DNA from: Vagococcus elongatus
GTDB lineage: Bacteria > Bacillota > Bacilli > Lactobacillales > Vagococcaceae
Assembly: GCF_003987645.1 (NCBI RefSeq)
Contig: NZ_NGKA01000022.1
Span: 1-45,490 of the forward strand
DNA: 45,490 nucleotides
Reading direction: 5' to 3'
The number at the start of each line of letters is the position of its first letter. The first letter of the stretch is position 1. Both the position numbers and the translations under genes were made by a program. Of the stretch, positions 1 through 8,674 are shown one piece after another. The notes under the pieces were generated by a model that did not search any database, was not told the origin of the DNA, and saw only the letters and a program-made list of their open reading frames with translations.

Positions 1-57
1 AGAATCCAGCTTCCTTAAATTTTTATCAGATTTTATCCTACTAAGTTGAAAAATAAT

Positions 58-96
58 TTTTTCTTCCACTTTTCACCACAAGAAGTGGAAGAAAAA
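58..96. terminator. Hairpin, possible terminator
   Basis: The arms TTTTTCTTCCACTT (58-71) and AAGTGGAAGAAAAA (83-96) pair perfectly around an 11-base loop. On the plus strand the stem is followed only by a short CTTTT run, so termination is plausible but not certain. It would end a plus-strand gene lying left of the window. Confidence 0.4.
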
Positions 97-263
97 CTTT
101 TAAAGGTTGAAGTATGAAAAATTCAGGGTAAGTTCTTTTACTTAAACTATCATTTCAATATGTTTCTTTTGCTAAAGAGGGAGTGACATGGTGATTATTA
201 TTTAAATTATCAACTATTTTTTCTGCACATTGGAAGTCTGGTAATCATCAAAAGCAGTCATGG

Positions 264-301
264 AAATAAAAAGAACCAGAGCACATAAAGGCTCCGGTTC
301 T
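264..301 (-). terminator. Terminator of the flavodoxin/PFOR operon
   Basis: AGAACCAGAGC (272-282) pairs with GCTCCGGTTCT (291-301) with one internal mismatch. Read on the minus strand, the stem is followed by a T-rich run (271-264). It sits just after the stop codon at 313, where the operon should end. Confidence 0.75.
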
Positions 302-312
302 ATCGTTAATGC

Positions 313-3300
313 TTATTTCTTTCTCATGCTGGCCATACGTGCATAATTTTCTGCGCGTTTCTCCATATCCTCTTTCGTTTGTTCAAACATCTCTTCTACG
401 AGTTCTTTGTCTTTCTTAACATTTTTCAACGCAGAGAAACGAGTTTGAGTGGCTAAGAAGTCAGGAATCTTGCTAAAGTCAGCCTTCTTGTAATCAATAC
501 GCATTGGATCTTTTCCTTTTTCAGCCAAACGAGGGTCGTAGCGATACAATTGCCAGTATCCAGACTCTACAGCATCGACAGAACTCTTAATACTATTAGT
601 CATACCGCCTCTGATACCGTGGTTGATACATGGTGTGTAACCAATAATCAATGATGGTCCAGGGTAAGCTTCAGCCTCAGCAAATGCCTTAATCGTTTGA
701 TTTGGATTAGCATTGATTGAAATTTGTGCGACATAAACATTGCCATAAGTTGCAGCAATCATACCAAGATCTTTTTTAGATGTTTTCTTTCCGCCAGCAG
801 CAAACTTAGCAATAGCAGATGTCGGTGTTGCCTTGGATACTTGTCCACCAGTATTTGCATAAACTTCATTATCCATGACAAAGATATTAATATCTTCACC
901 ACTTGCAATCACATGGTCGATACCGCTAAAGCCGATATCGTAAGCCCATCCGTCTCCACCGATAATCCATTGACTTGGTTTGACAAACATATCTTGACTT
1001 TTCAGCAAATCAACCAATAGCGGATCAGTCTCATTCTGAAGAGCCGCTACTAAATTATTGGCTCTTTGACGTGTTCCTTCACCTTTGTCAGAATTATCCA
1101 ACCAAGCTTGTAAGGCTGCTTTTGTATCATCGCTTCCCACACCAGCTTCAAGAGCTTTCTCAACTTTTGTTGCCACACGGGAACGTTTCATGTTATTAGC
1201 AATATGCATACCGTAACCATACTCAGCGTTGTCTTCAAAGAGTGAGTTACTCCATGCTGGTCCTTGACCAAACTGGTTCACTGTGTACGGAGAAACTGGA
1301 GAAGACGCACCCCAAATTGATGAGCATCCTGTAGTATTGGCGATCATCATCCGATCTCCAAACAATTGTGTCAATAATCTCACATAAGGAGTTTCCCCAC
1401 AACCTGCACACGCACCTGAAAACTCAAGTAATGGCTGTTCGAATTGAGAACCTCTGACGGATTCTTTCTTCATAGTGTTTTCTTTTTGTTTCAATGTCAT
1501 AGCAAATGCCCAGTTGACTGCTTCTTCGCGCATATCTTCATAAGGCGTCATTACTAGAGCTTTATCTTTTGCAGGACAGATTTGTTCACATAGACCACAA
1601 CCTGTACAGTCTTCAACAGAGACTTGGATACGATAGCTTAGACCGTCACGGCCTTTCATATCACGAGTGATATAGCCTGCTGGAGCTTCCGCCATCTCTT
1701 CTTCATCAGCTAAGAACGGACGAATAACCGCATGCGGACAAATAAACGCACATTCATTACACATCGTACAGTTTTCTGGAATCCACTTAGGCACTTCCAG
1801 TGCAACCCCACGTTTTTCGTATGCTGAAGTTCCCATCGGAATAGTTCCTGCCAGCATTCCGTTGTCAATCAAGTCACCAATAGTCAAATCATCACCTTTT
1901 TGGGCTTCGATTGGTTTCAAGATATTCATGACAAAGCTTGGAATATTTTCTGCTGGTTTTTCAGCTTCTTCTTCAACATTTGCCCATTCAGCTGGTACTT
2001 CAACCTTTTGAAGAGCATCAAATGTTTGGTCGATTGCGCGCCAGTTTCTCTCAACGATTTCTCTGGATTTCTTACCGTAAGCATTGTCGATTTCGGCTTT
2101 AAGCAACGGCATGAATTCTTCCCGTTCCATAATATCCGTAACTTCAAAGAATGCTGCGGACATGACTGTATTGATTCGGCGTCCAAGTCCTTCTTTTTGA
2201 GCGATATCCATGGCATTGATAATATAAAAGTTAATATTATGTTCCGCAATGTAGCGTTTTAATCTATTTGGCAGTAACTTAAGAACTTTTTCTTTGTCCC
2301 AAACAGTATTCAGCAAGAATGTGCCGCCATCTCTCAAGCCTTCAATCAAATCATACTTATGAATGTAGGCTGAATTATGACAACCAACAAAGTTTGGTCT
2401 TTCCACCAAGTAAGTCGAATCAATCGGCTCATCACCAAAACGAATATGAGAAACGGTCAGACCGCCAGATTTTTTAGAGTCATAAGAGAAGTATGCTTGA
2501 GCATATTTATCCGTATTGTCTCCAATAATCTTGATTGCTTGTTTGTTTGCCCCAACTGTACCATCAGATCCAAAGCCCCAGAATGTTGCTTGGAAGGTAG
2601 AATCAGATGTTAAGTCAAGAATTTCTCGTTTAGGTAAGGACAGATGTGTGACATCATCCACAATACCGATAGTGAAACGAGGCTTCATTTCTTTTTCAGG
2701 TAATTGAAGGTGCTCATACACACTTACAATTTGGTCTGGTGTAACGTCCTTCGAACCAATACCATAACGTCCGCCAATCACTACTGGATGATTTACGTGA
2801 CGGTATAAAGCACTTTGAACGTCTAAGAGTAATGGCTCACCATCTGAACCAGGCTCTTTTGTTCTATCTAAAACAGCAATACGCTCCACTGATTCAGGTA
2901 ATTTTTCCAGCATATTTTCAGCCGGGAATGGTCTGTAAAGATGGATATTCAAATGACCTACTTTACGGCCTTGGGCATTCAAATAGTCAACTGTTTGACG
3001 AATAGTCGGTGCTACTGAACCCATTGAAATAATCACTTCTGTCGCTTCTGGGTCACCATGATAAGTTGTCAAATCATAATTCGTGCCACGAATCTCATTG
3101 ATTTTACCCATGTATTTTTGCACGATAGCCGGCAGAAGATCATAATATTTGTTGACTGTTTCTCTTGATTGGAAATAGATATCTGGGTTTTGAGCTGTTC
3201 CCGAAACATCTGGATGATTAGGGTTCATGCCGCGATTACGGAATTCTTCTAATGCTTCCCAATCTACTAACGCCTCAAGATCATCATAGTCGATAACTTC

Positions 3301-3846
3301 AATTTTCTGAAGCTCATGACTCGTTCTAAAACCATCAAAGAAGTTAGTGAAAGGCAATTTTCCTTCAATACTAGCCAAGTGAGCCACCGCAGATAAGTCC
3401 ATAACTTCTTGAACACTGCTTTCTGCAAGCATGGCAAACCCAGTTTGTCTTGTGGCCATCACGTCACTGTGGTCACCAAAAATACTTAAAGCATTAGTCG
3501 CCACTGCACGGGCGGACACATGAAAAACTGTTGGCAGTAATTCACCAGCGATTTTGAACATGTTCGGAATCATTAAAAGCAATCCTTGTGATGCCGTATA
3601 AGTAGTGGTCAAGGCACCTGTTTTCAAAGAACCGTGTACAGTTCCTGCGGCACCGGCTTCTGATTGAAGCTCTACTACTTTTACAGGTTCACCAAAAATA
3701 TTCTTTTTCCCTTGTACTGCCCATTCGTCCACAGACTCTGCCATATTAGAGCTGGGAGTGATGGGATAGATGGCAGCAACTTCAGTAAAAGCATATGAAA
3801 TATAAGCGGCTGCTGTATTTCCGTCCATTGTTTTTGTTTTTTTCAT
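313..3846 (-). CDS. nifJ: Pyruvate:flavodoxin (ferredoxin) oxidoreductase
   Basis: This cytoplasmic enzyme oxidises pyruvate with CoA to acetyl-CoA and CO2 and passes two low-potential electrons to flavodoxin or ferredoxin. At 1177 residues it has the full single-chain length of the family. The N-terminal pyruvate-binding part carries YPITPSS. Two ferredoxin-type clusters follow (CTMCNECAFICP and CTGCGLCEQICP). The C-terminal thiamin diphosphate domain has CAGCGETPY, GGDGWAYDIG and NEVYANTGGQ. I chose the ATG at 3846 because AAAGGAAG lies eight bases upstream; an in-frame TTG at 3867 has no such site. It is the last gene of an operon behind flavodoxin and two Nfn-like subunits, 33 bases after the gltA-like stop. 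The natural partner is that flavodoxin. The nif name does not imply nitrogen fixation, since no nitrogenase gene is present. Confidence 0.96.
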   Translation of the reverse strand: MKKTKTMDGNTAAAYISYAFTEVAAIYPITPSSNMAESVDEWAVQGKKNIFGEPVKVVELQSEAGAAGTVHGSLKTGALTTTYTASQGLLLMIPNMFKIAGELLPTVFHVSARAVATNALSIFGDHSDVMATRQTGFAMLAESSVQEVMDLSAVAHLASIEGKLPFTNFFDGFRTSHELQKIEVIDYDDLEALVDWEALEEFRNRGMNPNHPDVSGTAQNPDIYFQSRETVNKYYDLLPAIVQKYMGKINEIRGTNYDLTTYHGDPEATEVIISMGSVAPTIRQTVDYLNAQGRKVGHLNIHLYRPFPAENMLEKLPESVERIAVLDRTKEPGSDGEPLLLDVQSALYRHVNHPVVIGGRYGIGSKDVTPDQIVSVYEHLQLPEKEMKPRFTIGIVDDVTHLSLPKREILDLTSDSTFQATFWGFGSDGTVGANKQAIKIIGDNTDKYAQAYFSYDSKKSGGLTVSHIRFGDEPIDSTYLVERPNFVGCHNSAYIHKYDLIEGLRDGGTFLLNTVWDKEKVLKLLPNRLKRYIAEHNINFYIINAMDIAQKEGLGRRINTVMSAAFFEVTDIMEREEFMPLLKAEIDNAYGKKSREIVERNWRAIDQTFDALQKVEVPAEWANVEEEAEKPAENIPSFVMNILKPIEAQKGDDLTIGDLIDNGMLAGTIPMGTSAYEKRGVALEVPKWIPENCTMCNECAFICPHAVIRPFLADEEEMAEAPAGYITRDMKGRDGLSYRIQVSVEDCTGCGLCEQICPAKDKALVMTPYEDMREEAVNWAFAMTLKQKENTMKKESVRGSQFEQPLLEFSGACAGCGETPYVRLLTQLFGDRMMIANTTGCSSIWGASSPVSPYTVNQFGQGPAWSNSLFEDNAEYGYGMHIANNMKRSRVATKVEKALEAGVGSDDTKAALQAWLDNSDKGEGTRQRANNLVAALQNETDPLLVDLLKSQDMFVKPSQWIIGGDGWAYDIGFSGIDHVIASGEDINIFVMDNEVYANTGGQVSKATPTSAIAKFAAGGKKTSKKDLGMIAATYGNVYVAQISINANPNQTIKAFAEAEAYPGPSLIIGYTPCINHGIRGGMTNSIKSSVDAVESGYWQLYRYDPRLAEKGKDPMRIDYKKADFSKIPDFLATQTRFSALKNVKKDKELVEEMFEQTKEDMEKRAENYARMASMRKK

Positions 3847-3879
3847 TTTTTCGCTTCCTTTTCTCAAACTAAAACTACA

Positions 3880-5274
3880 CTATTTTTTATTAGTTACATA
3901 CATATCAATTTCTTTGGCAGCTAATTTTCCAGCTCCCATGGCCAAGATGACTGTTGCCGCACCAGTTACGATATCCCCACCGGCAAAAATTCCCGGAACG
4001 CTTGTCGCACATGATTCCTCATCCGCATCGATATAACCCCATTTATTGATGGCGAGTTCCGGAAACGTGTCTAACAACACTTTGTTTGCTCCCTGACCGA
4101 TAGCCTCTATCACCATATCTGCTTCAATGATAAATTCGCTGTCAGGAATGGGTACTGGCCGTCTGCGTCCAGAATCATCTGGTTCGCCAAGTGCCATCTT
4201 GATACATTTTACTCCTACTAATTCTCCCTTGTCATTCCCTAAATATTCCGTCGGGTTGCTTAGCCAGCTATAGTCGATTTTCTCTTCTAAAGAATGATGA
4301 TACTCTTCTTCTCTCGCAGGCAATTCTTCTTCCGAACGGCGGTAGACGATGGTTACTTTGTCTGCTCCCATTCTTCTAGCCGAACGGGCAGCATCCATGG
4401 CAACATTTCCGCCCCCGATAACCACAACATTTTTAGACTGATGGACAGGAGTATCATACTTAGGAAATTCATAGCCGTGCATTAAATTGATACGGGTCAA
4501 ATATTCACTGGAAGAATACACGCCATTCAATCCAGTTCCAGGAATCCCCATAAAATTAGGAGCTCCTGCACCTACTGCAATATAGCAAGCATCAAAATTT
4601 TGCTGGATTTCATCCATTGTGATCGTTTTTCCAACAACAACGTTAGTTTCGATCTTTACTCCAAGAGCCTCAATGATCGCAATTTCTTTTCTGACCACTT
4701 TTTTAGGCAAACGGAATTCTGGGATACCGTAAGTCAGAACTCCGCCCGGAGCATGTAGTGCTTCATAAACCGTTACGTCATAACCTAATTTTGCTAAATC
4801 TCCAGCAGCCGTCAAGCCAGAAGGTCCTGAACCGATAACCGCAACTTTCCCTTTATCAAAGGCAGTAGATTTTTCTTCTATAGGCTGTTCCAATGCCCAG
4901 TCAGCAACTAGTCTCTCCAACTTACCGATAGCAACAGGCTCGAAACGTTTATTTCTTCCTAAACGACAAACCATCTCACATTGTTTTTCCTGCGGGCAAA
5001 CCCGACCGCAAATAGCCGGCAAATTAGAATAACGTGCAATGATTTCATACGCTTTCGGCATATCTCCATCTTCTATCGCCTTAATGAATCCGGGAATATC
5101 AATCATCACCGGACATGCATCTATACACGGCGCATTTTTACACTGGAGGCAACGTGAAGCTTCCAGTTTCCCCGACTCTAAATCGTAGCCTAACGCCACT
5201 TCTTCAAAGTTATGCATACGGGTTTCTGGTGCCTGTTCAGGCATATATGTTTTTGTATAACTTCTTTTAGCCAA
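3880..5274 (-). CDS. gltA: GltA/NfnB-like NADPH-dependent flavoprotein subunit
   Basis: This is a 464-residue FAD and NAD(P)H iron-sulfur protein of the glutamate-synthase small-subunit family. The N-terminus has two cysteine groups (CLQCKNAPCIDACP and CGRVCPQEKQCEMVC). An FAD fold follows (VIGSGPSGLTAAGDLAKLG), then an NADP fold (VVIGGGNVAMDAARSARR), and the family ending GIFAGGDIVTGAATVILA. The start is best placed at the TTG at 5274. It has AGGAGA nine bases upstream and overlaps the stop of the preceding gene, and the 464-residue length is typical. An ATG at 5328 would add 18 residues lying inside the upstream gene. No large glutamate synthase subunit is present. Pairing with the SudB-like gene upstream fits an Nfn-type NADH-dependent ferredoxin:NADP oxidoreductase better than glutamate synthesis. 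Whether it bifurcates electrons is inference. Confidence 0.88.
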   Translation of the reverse strand: MAKRSYTKTYMPEQAPETRMHNFEEVALGYDLESGKLEASRCLQCKNAPCIDACPVMIDIPGFIKAIEDGDMPKAYEIIARYSNLPAICGRVCPQEKQCEMVCRLGRNKRFEPVAIGKLERLVADWALEQPIEEKSTAFDKGKVAVIGSGPSGLTAAGDLAKLGYDVTVYEALHAPGGVLTYGIPEFRLPKKVVRKEIAIIEALGVKIETNVVVGKTITMDEIQQNFDACYIAVGAGAPNFMGIPGTGLNGVYSSSEYLTRINLMHGYEFPKYDTPVHQSKNVVVIGGGNVAMDAARSARRMGADKVTIVYRRSEEELPAREEEYHHSLEEKIDYSWLSNPTEYLGNDKGELVGVKCIKMALGEPDDSGRRRPVPIPDSEFIIEADMVIEAIGQGANKVLLDTFPELAINKWGYIDADEESCATSVPGIFAGGDIVTGAATVILAMGAGKLAAKEIDMYVTNKK

Positions 5275-6103
5275 GGTCTGCCATCTCCTTTTGATAAGCT
5301 TCAAAGGACTCAGCTTCTTCGTGACCATACTGCTTTGATCTTAGTAAAAACTCATCCCAATTTACTTCTGAACCTAAAAACTCAGGTCCGTCAACACAAG
5401 CAAACTTGATGGCGTCCCCAACTGTCACACGACAACCTCCGCACATCCCCGTACCGTCGATCATGATTGGATTTAAAGAAACATAAACTGGAACACCGCT
5501 TTTCTCTGCGGTCATCGTCGCAAACTTCATCATAATGCTGGGACCAATCGCCCAAGCCATATCAATCTTCTCGCGGGCAAACACTTTTTCCATTGCATTT
5601 GTCACGAGACCTTTTTCACCTAGCGAGCCGTCGTCAGTCATGATGATCAACTCATCGGAATACTTGCGGCATTCTTCTTCCAATATAACTAGCTCTTTTG
5701 TTTTAGCACCTAATATTGTCAGGACACGATTGCCGGCTTTTTTTAGCTCCTTGATGATAGGATAAAGAGCTGCAATCCCGACACCGCCCCCAACTAATAA
5801 AACTGTGCCGTATTTTTTCACATTTGCCGGCATCCCCAAAGGTCCGACAAAATCATGAAGGGAATCTCCTTCTTTAAAAGTTGCCAATTCAGCGGTGGAT
5901 TTCCCAATCACTTGAAAAATAATCTCTACTAGGCCTTCTTCTGGATCTGTCTGAACAATAGTCAAGGGAATACGCTCACCAAATTCAGTTGTCCGCAGAA
6001 TCACAAATTGACCTGCTTTAGCCTTTCCTGCCACTCTAGGAGCTGACACCCACATTTCAAATTGTTTCTCTGACAATTGCCTCATTTTGGTAATTTTAAA
6101 CAC
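5267..6103 (-). CDS. SudB/NfnA-like ferredoxin-NADP reductase alpha subunit
   Basis: This 278-residue protein has a ferredoxin-reductase-type FAD domain, an NAD domain (VLLVGGGVGIAALYPIIKEL) and a C-terminal [2Fe-2S] cysteine group (GTGMCGGCRVTVGD, then FACVDGPEF). It resembles the electron-transfer subunit of dihydroorotate dehydrogenase, sulfide dehydrogenase SudB and NfnA. The GTG at 6103 is chosen because an AGGTG site precedes it at normal spacing and the protein then starts MFKI as in this family. A GTG at 6112 sits too close to that site. Its 3' end overlaps the start of the gltA-like gene by eight bases, indicating translational coupling and a two-subunit complex. It would move electrons between NAD(P)H and low-potential flavodoxin made by PFOR. 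Confidence 0.88.
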   Translation of the reverse strand: MFKITKMRQLSEKQFEMWVSAPRVAGKAKAGQFVILRTTEFGERIPLTIVQTDPEEGLVEIIFQVIGKSTAELATFKEGDSLHDFVGPLGMPANVKKYGTVLLVGGGVGIAALYPIIKELKKAGNRVLTILGAKTKELVILEEECRKYSDELIIMTDDGSLGEKGLVTNAMEKVFAREKIDMAWAIGPSIMMKFATMTAEKSGVPVYVSLNPIMIDGTGMCGGCRVTVGDAIKFACVDGPEFLGSEVNWDEFLLRSKQYGHEEAESFEAYQKEMADLG

Positions 6104-6152
6104 ACGTATCACCTTTCCCCAAATTTATTACGATACTTCTATAACTGTTTTA

Positions 6153-6599
6153 TTACAGTGCTTCCATAACTGCTTTTGCAAAAGCTTTTAGGTTTTCGAT
6201 GTCTTCGTCTTCTGCAGCATTTTCGATTTTAACAGTGTCTGCTCCCTTTTTAGCACCAGCTTTTTCAAATACTTCTTCGAAGGCATCTGCTGCACTACAG
6301 AAATAATCTGGATATAATTCACTGTCTCCACTTCCAACAACACCAAATACTTTGCCGCTCAAATCTTGATCTGGCAACTCTTCAAAGAAATCTTCAAAGT
6401 TAAATGGTAATTCGCCATCCCCATCTGTGTAAGTTGCTAAAATACACACGTCTGCGTCTTCGTAGAACTCCTCATCAACATCGTCTACTTCTTCTCTTTC
6501 AACGTCTGCCCCCAGAGCAGTGAAAGCTTCCTCTAGAATCTCTGAGATTCCTTCTGTATTTCCTGTCATACTTGCATAAGTGATTTTAACTAATGTCAT
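6153..6599 (-). CDS. Flavodoxin
   Basis: This short-chain FMN electron carrier has 148 residues. It starts MTLVKITYASMTGNTE, whose SMTGNTE loop (residues 10-16) is the FMN-phosphate site. The ATYTDGDGELP and GVVGSGDSELYPDY segments correspond to the two isoalloxazine-side loops. It is strongly acidic, as usual for flavodoxins. It is the first gene of the operon leading to the Nfn-like pair and PFOR, so it is the likely carrier that accepts electrons from pyruvate. The start has GAGGAAGAAGG upstream. A leader of about 150 bases separates it from the probable promoter and holds a pair of direct repeats. Confidence 0.96.
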   Translation of the reverse strand: MTLVKITYASMTGNTEGISEILEEAFTALGADVEREEVDDVDEEFYEDADVCILATYTDGDGELPFNFEDFFEELPDQDLSGKVFGVVGSGDSELYPDYFCSAADAFEEVFEKAGAKKGADTVKIENAAEDEDIENLKAFAKAVMEAL

Positions 6600-6652
6600 G
6601 TCCTTCTTCCTCTCTAGAAATAATTTATTTTCAATAAAACATTATTGACAAA

Positions 6653-6716
6653 CAATTGTAAAATAACTGAAAACCCTTACAACTACGGTTGATTGTTTCC
6701 AATTGTTAAGAACTGA
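6653..6716. repeat. Direct repeat pair in the flavodoxin leader
   Basis: CAATTGTAAAATAACTGA (6653-6670) and CAATTGTTAAGAACTGA (6700-6716) are near-identical copies 47 bases apart, one with a one-base gap. They lie between the probable promoter and the flavodoxin start, so they could be tandem operator sites. The second copy contains AATTGTTAAG, also found just downstream of the xdh promoter. Confidence 0.5.
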
Positions 6717-6758
6717 ACAATCTATTAAGTAATAATTACCTTTTTAATTAACACCTTT

Positions 6759-6786
6759 ACTATAACATATTTCAGAAAAAACTCAA
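6759..6786 (-). promoter_or_regulatory. Probable promoter of the flavodoxin/PFOR operon
   Basis: On the minus strand TTGAGT (6786-6781) and TATAGT (6764-6759) are 16 bases apart, and a TG one base before the -10 makes it an extended -10 type. The next minus-strand gene downstream is flavodoxin. Transcription would start near 6752. Confidence 0.6.
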
Positions 6787-6821
6787 TATTTTTTAGGAAG
6801 AAAAAAATATTTTTTAGGCCA

Positions 6822-6872
6822 TAAAAAAAATGAAGATTAAACAAAAACCTTTCTGTTTGATCTTCTATTTTT
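6822..6872 (-). terminator. Terminator of the xdh-to-yqeB operon
   Basis: GAAGATTAAACA (6832-6843) pairs with TGTTTGATCTTC (6854-6865), a 12-bp stem with one G-T pair. On the minus strand it is followed by eight Ts. A T-run also follows on the plus strand, so it may work in both directions. It lies 26 bases after the yqeB stop. Confidence 0.85.
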
Positions 6873-6890
6873 TCAGAAAATTAAAAAAAA

Positions 6891-7700
6891 TCAAAAAATA
6901 CCCCGTTGATTTCCAACATATAGTACAGCCTCTAAAACTGCTCCACCTAGGGATCTTGCCTTATCAGAAATACTCCAGCAATCTACATTCGCCCGTGGGT
7001 CCACATCCGCGACTTTCAATCCTTGAGTCACAACCGTTCCCTCCGCAATCAATCCTCTTAAGGTTCCCGACAAGGGTGAAAAAACTTCGAAATCATCAAT
7101 TAAAAATAAACAATCTCCTTTTTCTACTTGATCTCCGATGTCTTTCTTATGCTTTACTTTTCCAGAAGTTGGCGCATGGATGACTCTTTCATGTGATTTT
7201 CCGGCAAGTTCTCCCGGTACGCCCGTATTCGGTATGGCTTCTCCTGAAAAAATCAGTTTACCTAAGGAGTGCCCCCTCATTGTTTCTATGACCACGTCAA
7301 CATCCTTTGACGCACGAAACCCCGGACCTAGAGCGATCGTAATGGGAGCCAATTTTTTTGACATCCCTAAGTTTCTTTTAGCAATGATGCAATCCACTAC
7401 TACATGAGGATTAATCGAAGCTAAATTTTCTGCCAAAGGATCGACGATGACTGGTATTTTTTGTTCCGACCAAACTTTTTCAATGTTTTCTACCTTAGTT
7501 AGAACTGCCTCCATTCCTTCCACTTGAACCTGATGCTCAAATACGGCGACACCTAAAGATACCGTTCGACGAATCATTAATGGATAGTCAGTTTCTAAGA
7601 TGACCACTTTAAAACCTGATCGAAACAACTTTTGAACCACGCCGGTAGCCAAATCGCCCCCGCCTCTAACTGCAATTCTAATCTCGTTTATTTTTCCCAT
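6891..7700 (-). CDS. yqeB: Selenium-dependent molybdenum hydroxylase accessory protein YqeB
   Basis: This 269-residue protein matches the YqeB family that travels with orphan selD and selenium-dependent molybdenum hydroxylases. The N-terminus has a Rossmann-like glycine motif (VRGGGDLATGVVQKLFRSGF) and an ETDYPLMIRRTVS segment typical of the family. The C-terminal half (APTSGKVKHKKDIGDQVEKGD) reads like a biotinyl/lipoyl-type hammerhead domain. The molecular role is unproven; the family is inferred to help make or insert the labile selenium of the molybdenum cofactor. It overlaps the end of yqeC by 13 bases and is the last gene of the operon. Confidence 0.9.
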   Translation of the reverse strand: MGKINEIRIAVRGGGDLATGVVQKLFRSGFKVVILETDYPLMIRRTVSLGVAVFEHQVQVEGMEAVLTKVENIEKVWSEQKIPVIVDPLAENLASINPHVVVDCIIAKRNLGMSKKLAPITIALGPGFRASKDVDVVIETMRGHSLGKLIFSGEAIPNTGVPGELAGKSHERVIHAPTSGKVKHKKDIGDQVEKGDCLFLIDDFEVFSPLSGTLRGLIAEGTVVTQGLKVADVDPRANVDCWSISDKARSLGGAVLEAVLYVGNQRGIF

Positions 7701-8413
7701 ATAATTTTCCCTGCCCCCTGTTGACCGCTCAGTGCTACGATGCGATCTAATTTTTCAAGAAAATCTTTTGGCAGTAATTCGGCGACAGTTACTGCTGAAA
7801 TAAAACTTTCTTCATCATCCACTTGGCAAATACCAAGGACTTTTTTGCCCTTTGCCTTGCCGAATAATCCATCAGAATGTGTAATTATTTGGGCAAGCAC
7901 TTTCGCAGTGACCACTGAACCTTTATTTGCAGTCGTCAGTTTCAATAATTCTGACAAGCGATGAATATGTTCTTCGTCAATGGTTAAACCAAGTGACGTT
8001 ATCGGTATCAAACCTAGGGTCATCGTTGTTTCTTCTGGTATCACAGGTTCAAATTCTTTCCAGCCCTTTAGAAGGAGGCGCTTTGAACCATCAGCTTCCA
8101 AAAAAACTTTATCAAATTTTTTAAACAAGCTTGTCAATCTTGCTTGAGGAAGACTCCCAAACTTTCCCATCACTTCATTAATCTGACCTACAAGAGTCAC
8201 TCCGTCTTTGGCAACTTGATTTTCATGATTTTCTTCCCAATAATAATCAAATTTCTCCTTTGACGGGAATTTGATTTTAGTCGTTGTCCCCATAAGGACA
8301 CGTTCGTCAGGAAAAGACCGTGCAAGATATTCCATTGTGGTCGTTTTGCCGCCGCTGCCGATAATGGCAACTATTTCTTTTGTGTCAAAACCAAAGCAAT
8401 CTTTCAGTTCCAT
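7688..8413 (-). CDS. yqeC: Putative selenium-dependent hydroxylase accessory protein YqeC
   Basis: This is a 241-residue P-loop protein. The Walker A motif IIGSGGKTTTMEYLA is near residues 17-31, MGTTTKI follows near residue 41, and FLEADGSKRLLLKGW near the middle is a family signature. The Mur-ligase-like GGKTTT loop suggests ATP-dependent chemistry, but no reaction is established. Family members occur almost only with selD and selenium-dependent molybdenum hydroxylases. Its start overlaps the DUF3343 gene by ten bases and its end overlaps yqeB, so the three products are probably made together. Confidence 0.9.
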   Translation of the reverse strand: MELKDCFGFDTKEIVAIIGSGGKTTTMEYLARSFPDERVLMGTTTKIKFPSKEKFDYYWEENHENQVAKDGVTLVGQINEVMGKFGSLPQARLTSLFKKFDKVFLEADGSKRLLLKGWKEFEPVIPEETTMTLGLIPITSLGLTIDEEHIHRLSELLKLTTANKGSVVTAKVLAQIITHSDGLFGKAKGKKVLGICQVDDEESFISAVTVAELLPKDFLEKLDRIVALSGQQGAGKIIWEK

Positions 8414-8658
8414 AATTTATAACTTCTCTTTCCATTGTCGTTTTGAGAAATTTCATATATATTTTTTACTTTTACAGCTGAATCTTTTAGTATTTTTTTT
8501 GCTTTTTCAACATTTAGCTCATTTATTCTTAAACATATACCGCAACCGCTGCCGATACTGCTTGGAAGTGCCATAACTTTGACAGGCATTTCTGCTACCA
8601 GCAAATTTTCAGCGGAAATAGCATAATGGGTAGTTTCGAAGGTAAATAAATAGTCCAT
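8404..8658 (-). CDS. DUF3343 small protein, candidate Se/S carrier
   Basis: This 84-residue protein begins MDYLFTFETTHYAISAEN, the usual start of DUF3343 proteins. A conserved SGCGICLRI segment carries Cys39 and Cys42. The family is annotated as putative Se/S carrier-like, but no activity is proven. I chose the ATG at 8658; an in-frame GTG at 8670 has no usable ribosome site. Its place between yedF, another cysteine-bearing protein, and yqeC suggests a role in handing selenium or sulfur to the molybdenum cofactor. That role is inference. Confidence 0.85.
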   Translation of the reverse strand: MDYLFTFETTHYAISAENLLVAEMPVKVMALPSSIGSGCGICLRINELNVEKAKKILKDSAVKVKNIYEISQNDNGKRSYKLWN

Positions 8659-8674
8659 CGCCCCTGACACCTTT

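Larger units (their letters stand above)
1..312. other. Non-coding left edge
   Basis: I see no convincing gene here. The stretch is AT-rich and holds two inverted repeats, listed separately: a hairpin at 58-96 and the terminator of the pyruvate:flavodoxin oxidoreductase gene at 264-301. Short ATG-started frames such as the one near 114 run only a few codons. A gene left of the window may end before position 58. Confidence 0.5.

Noticed and set aside
313-3846. Nitrogen fixation suggested by a nifJ-type gene
   Set aside because: No nifHDK or cofactor genes are present; this PFOR type is common in fermentative anaerobes.
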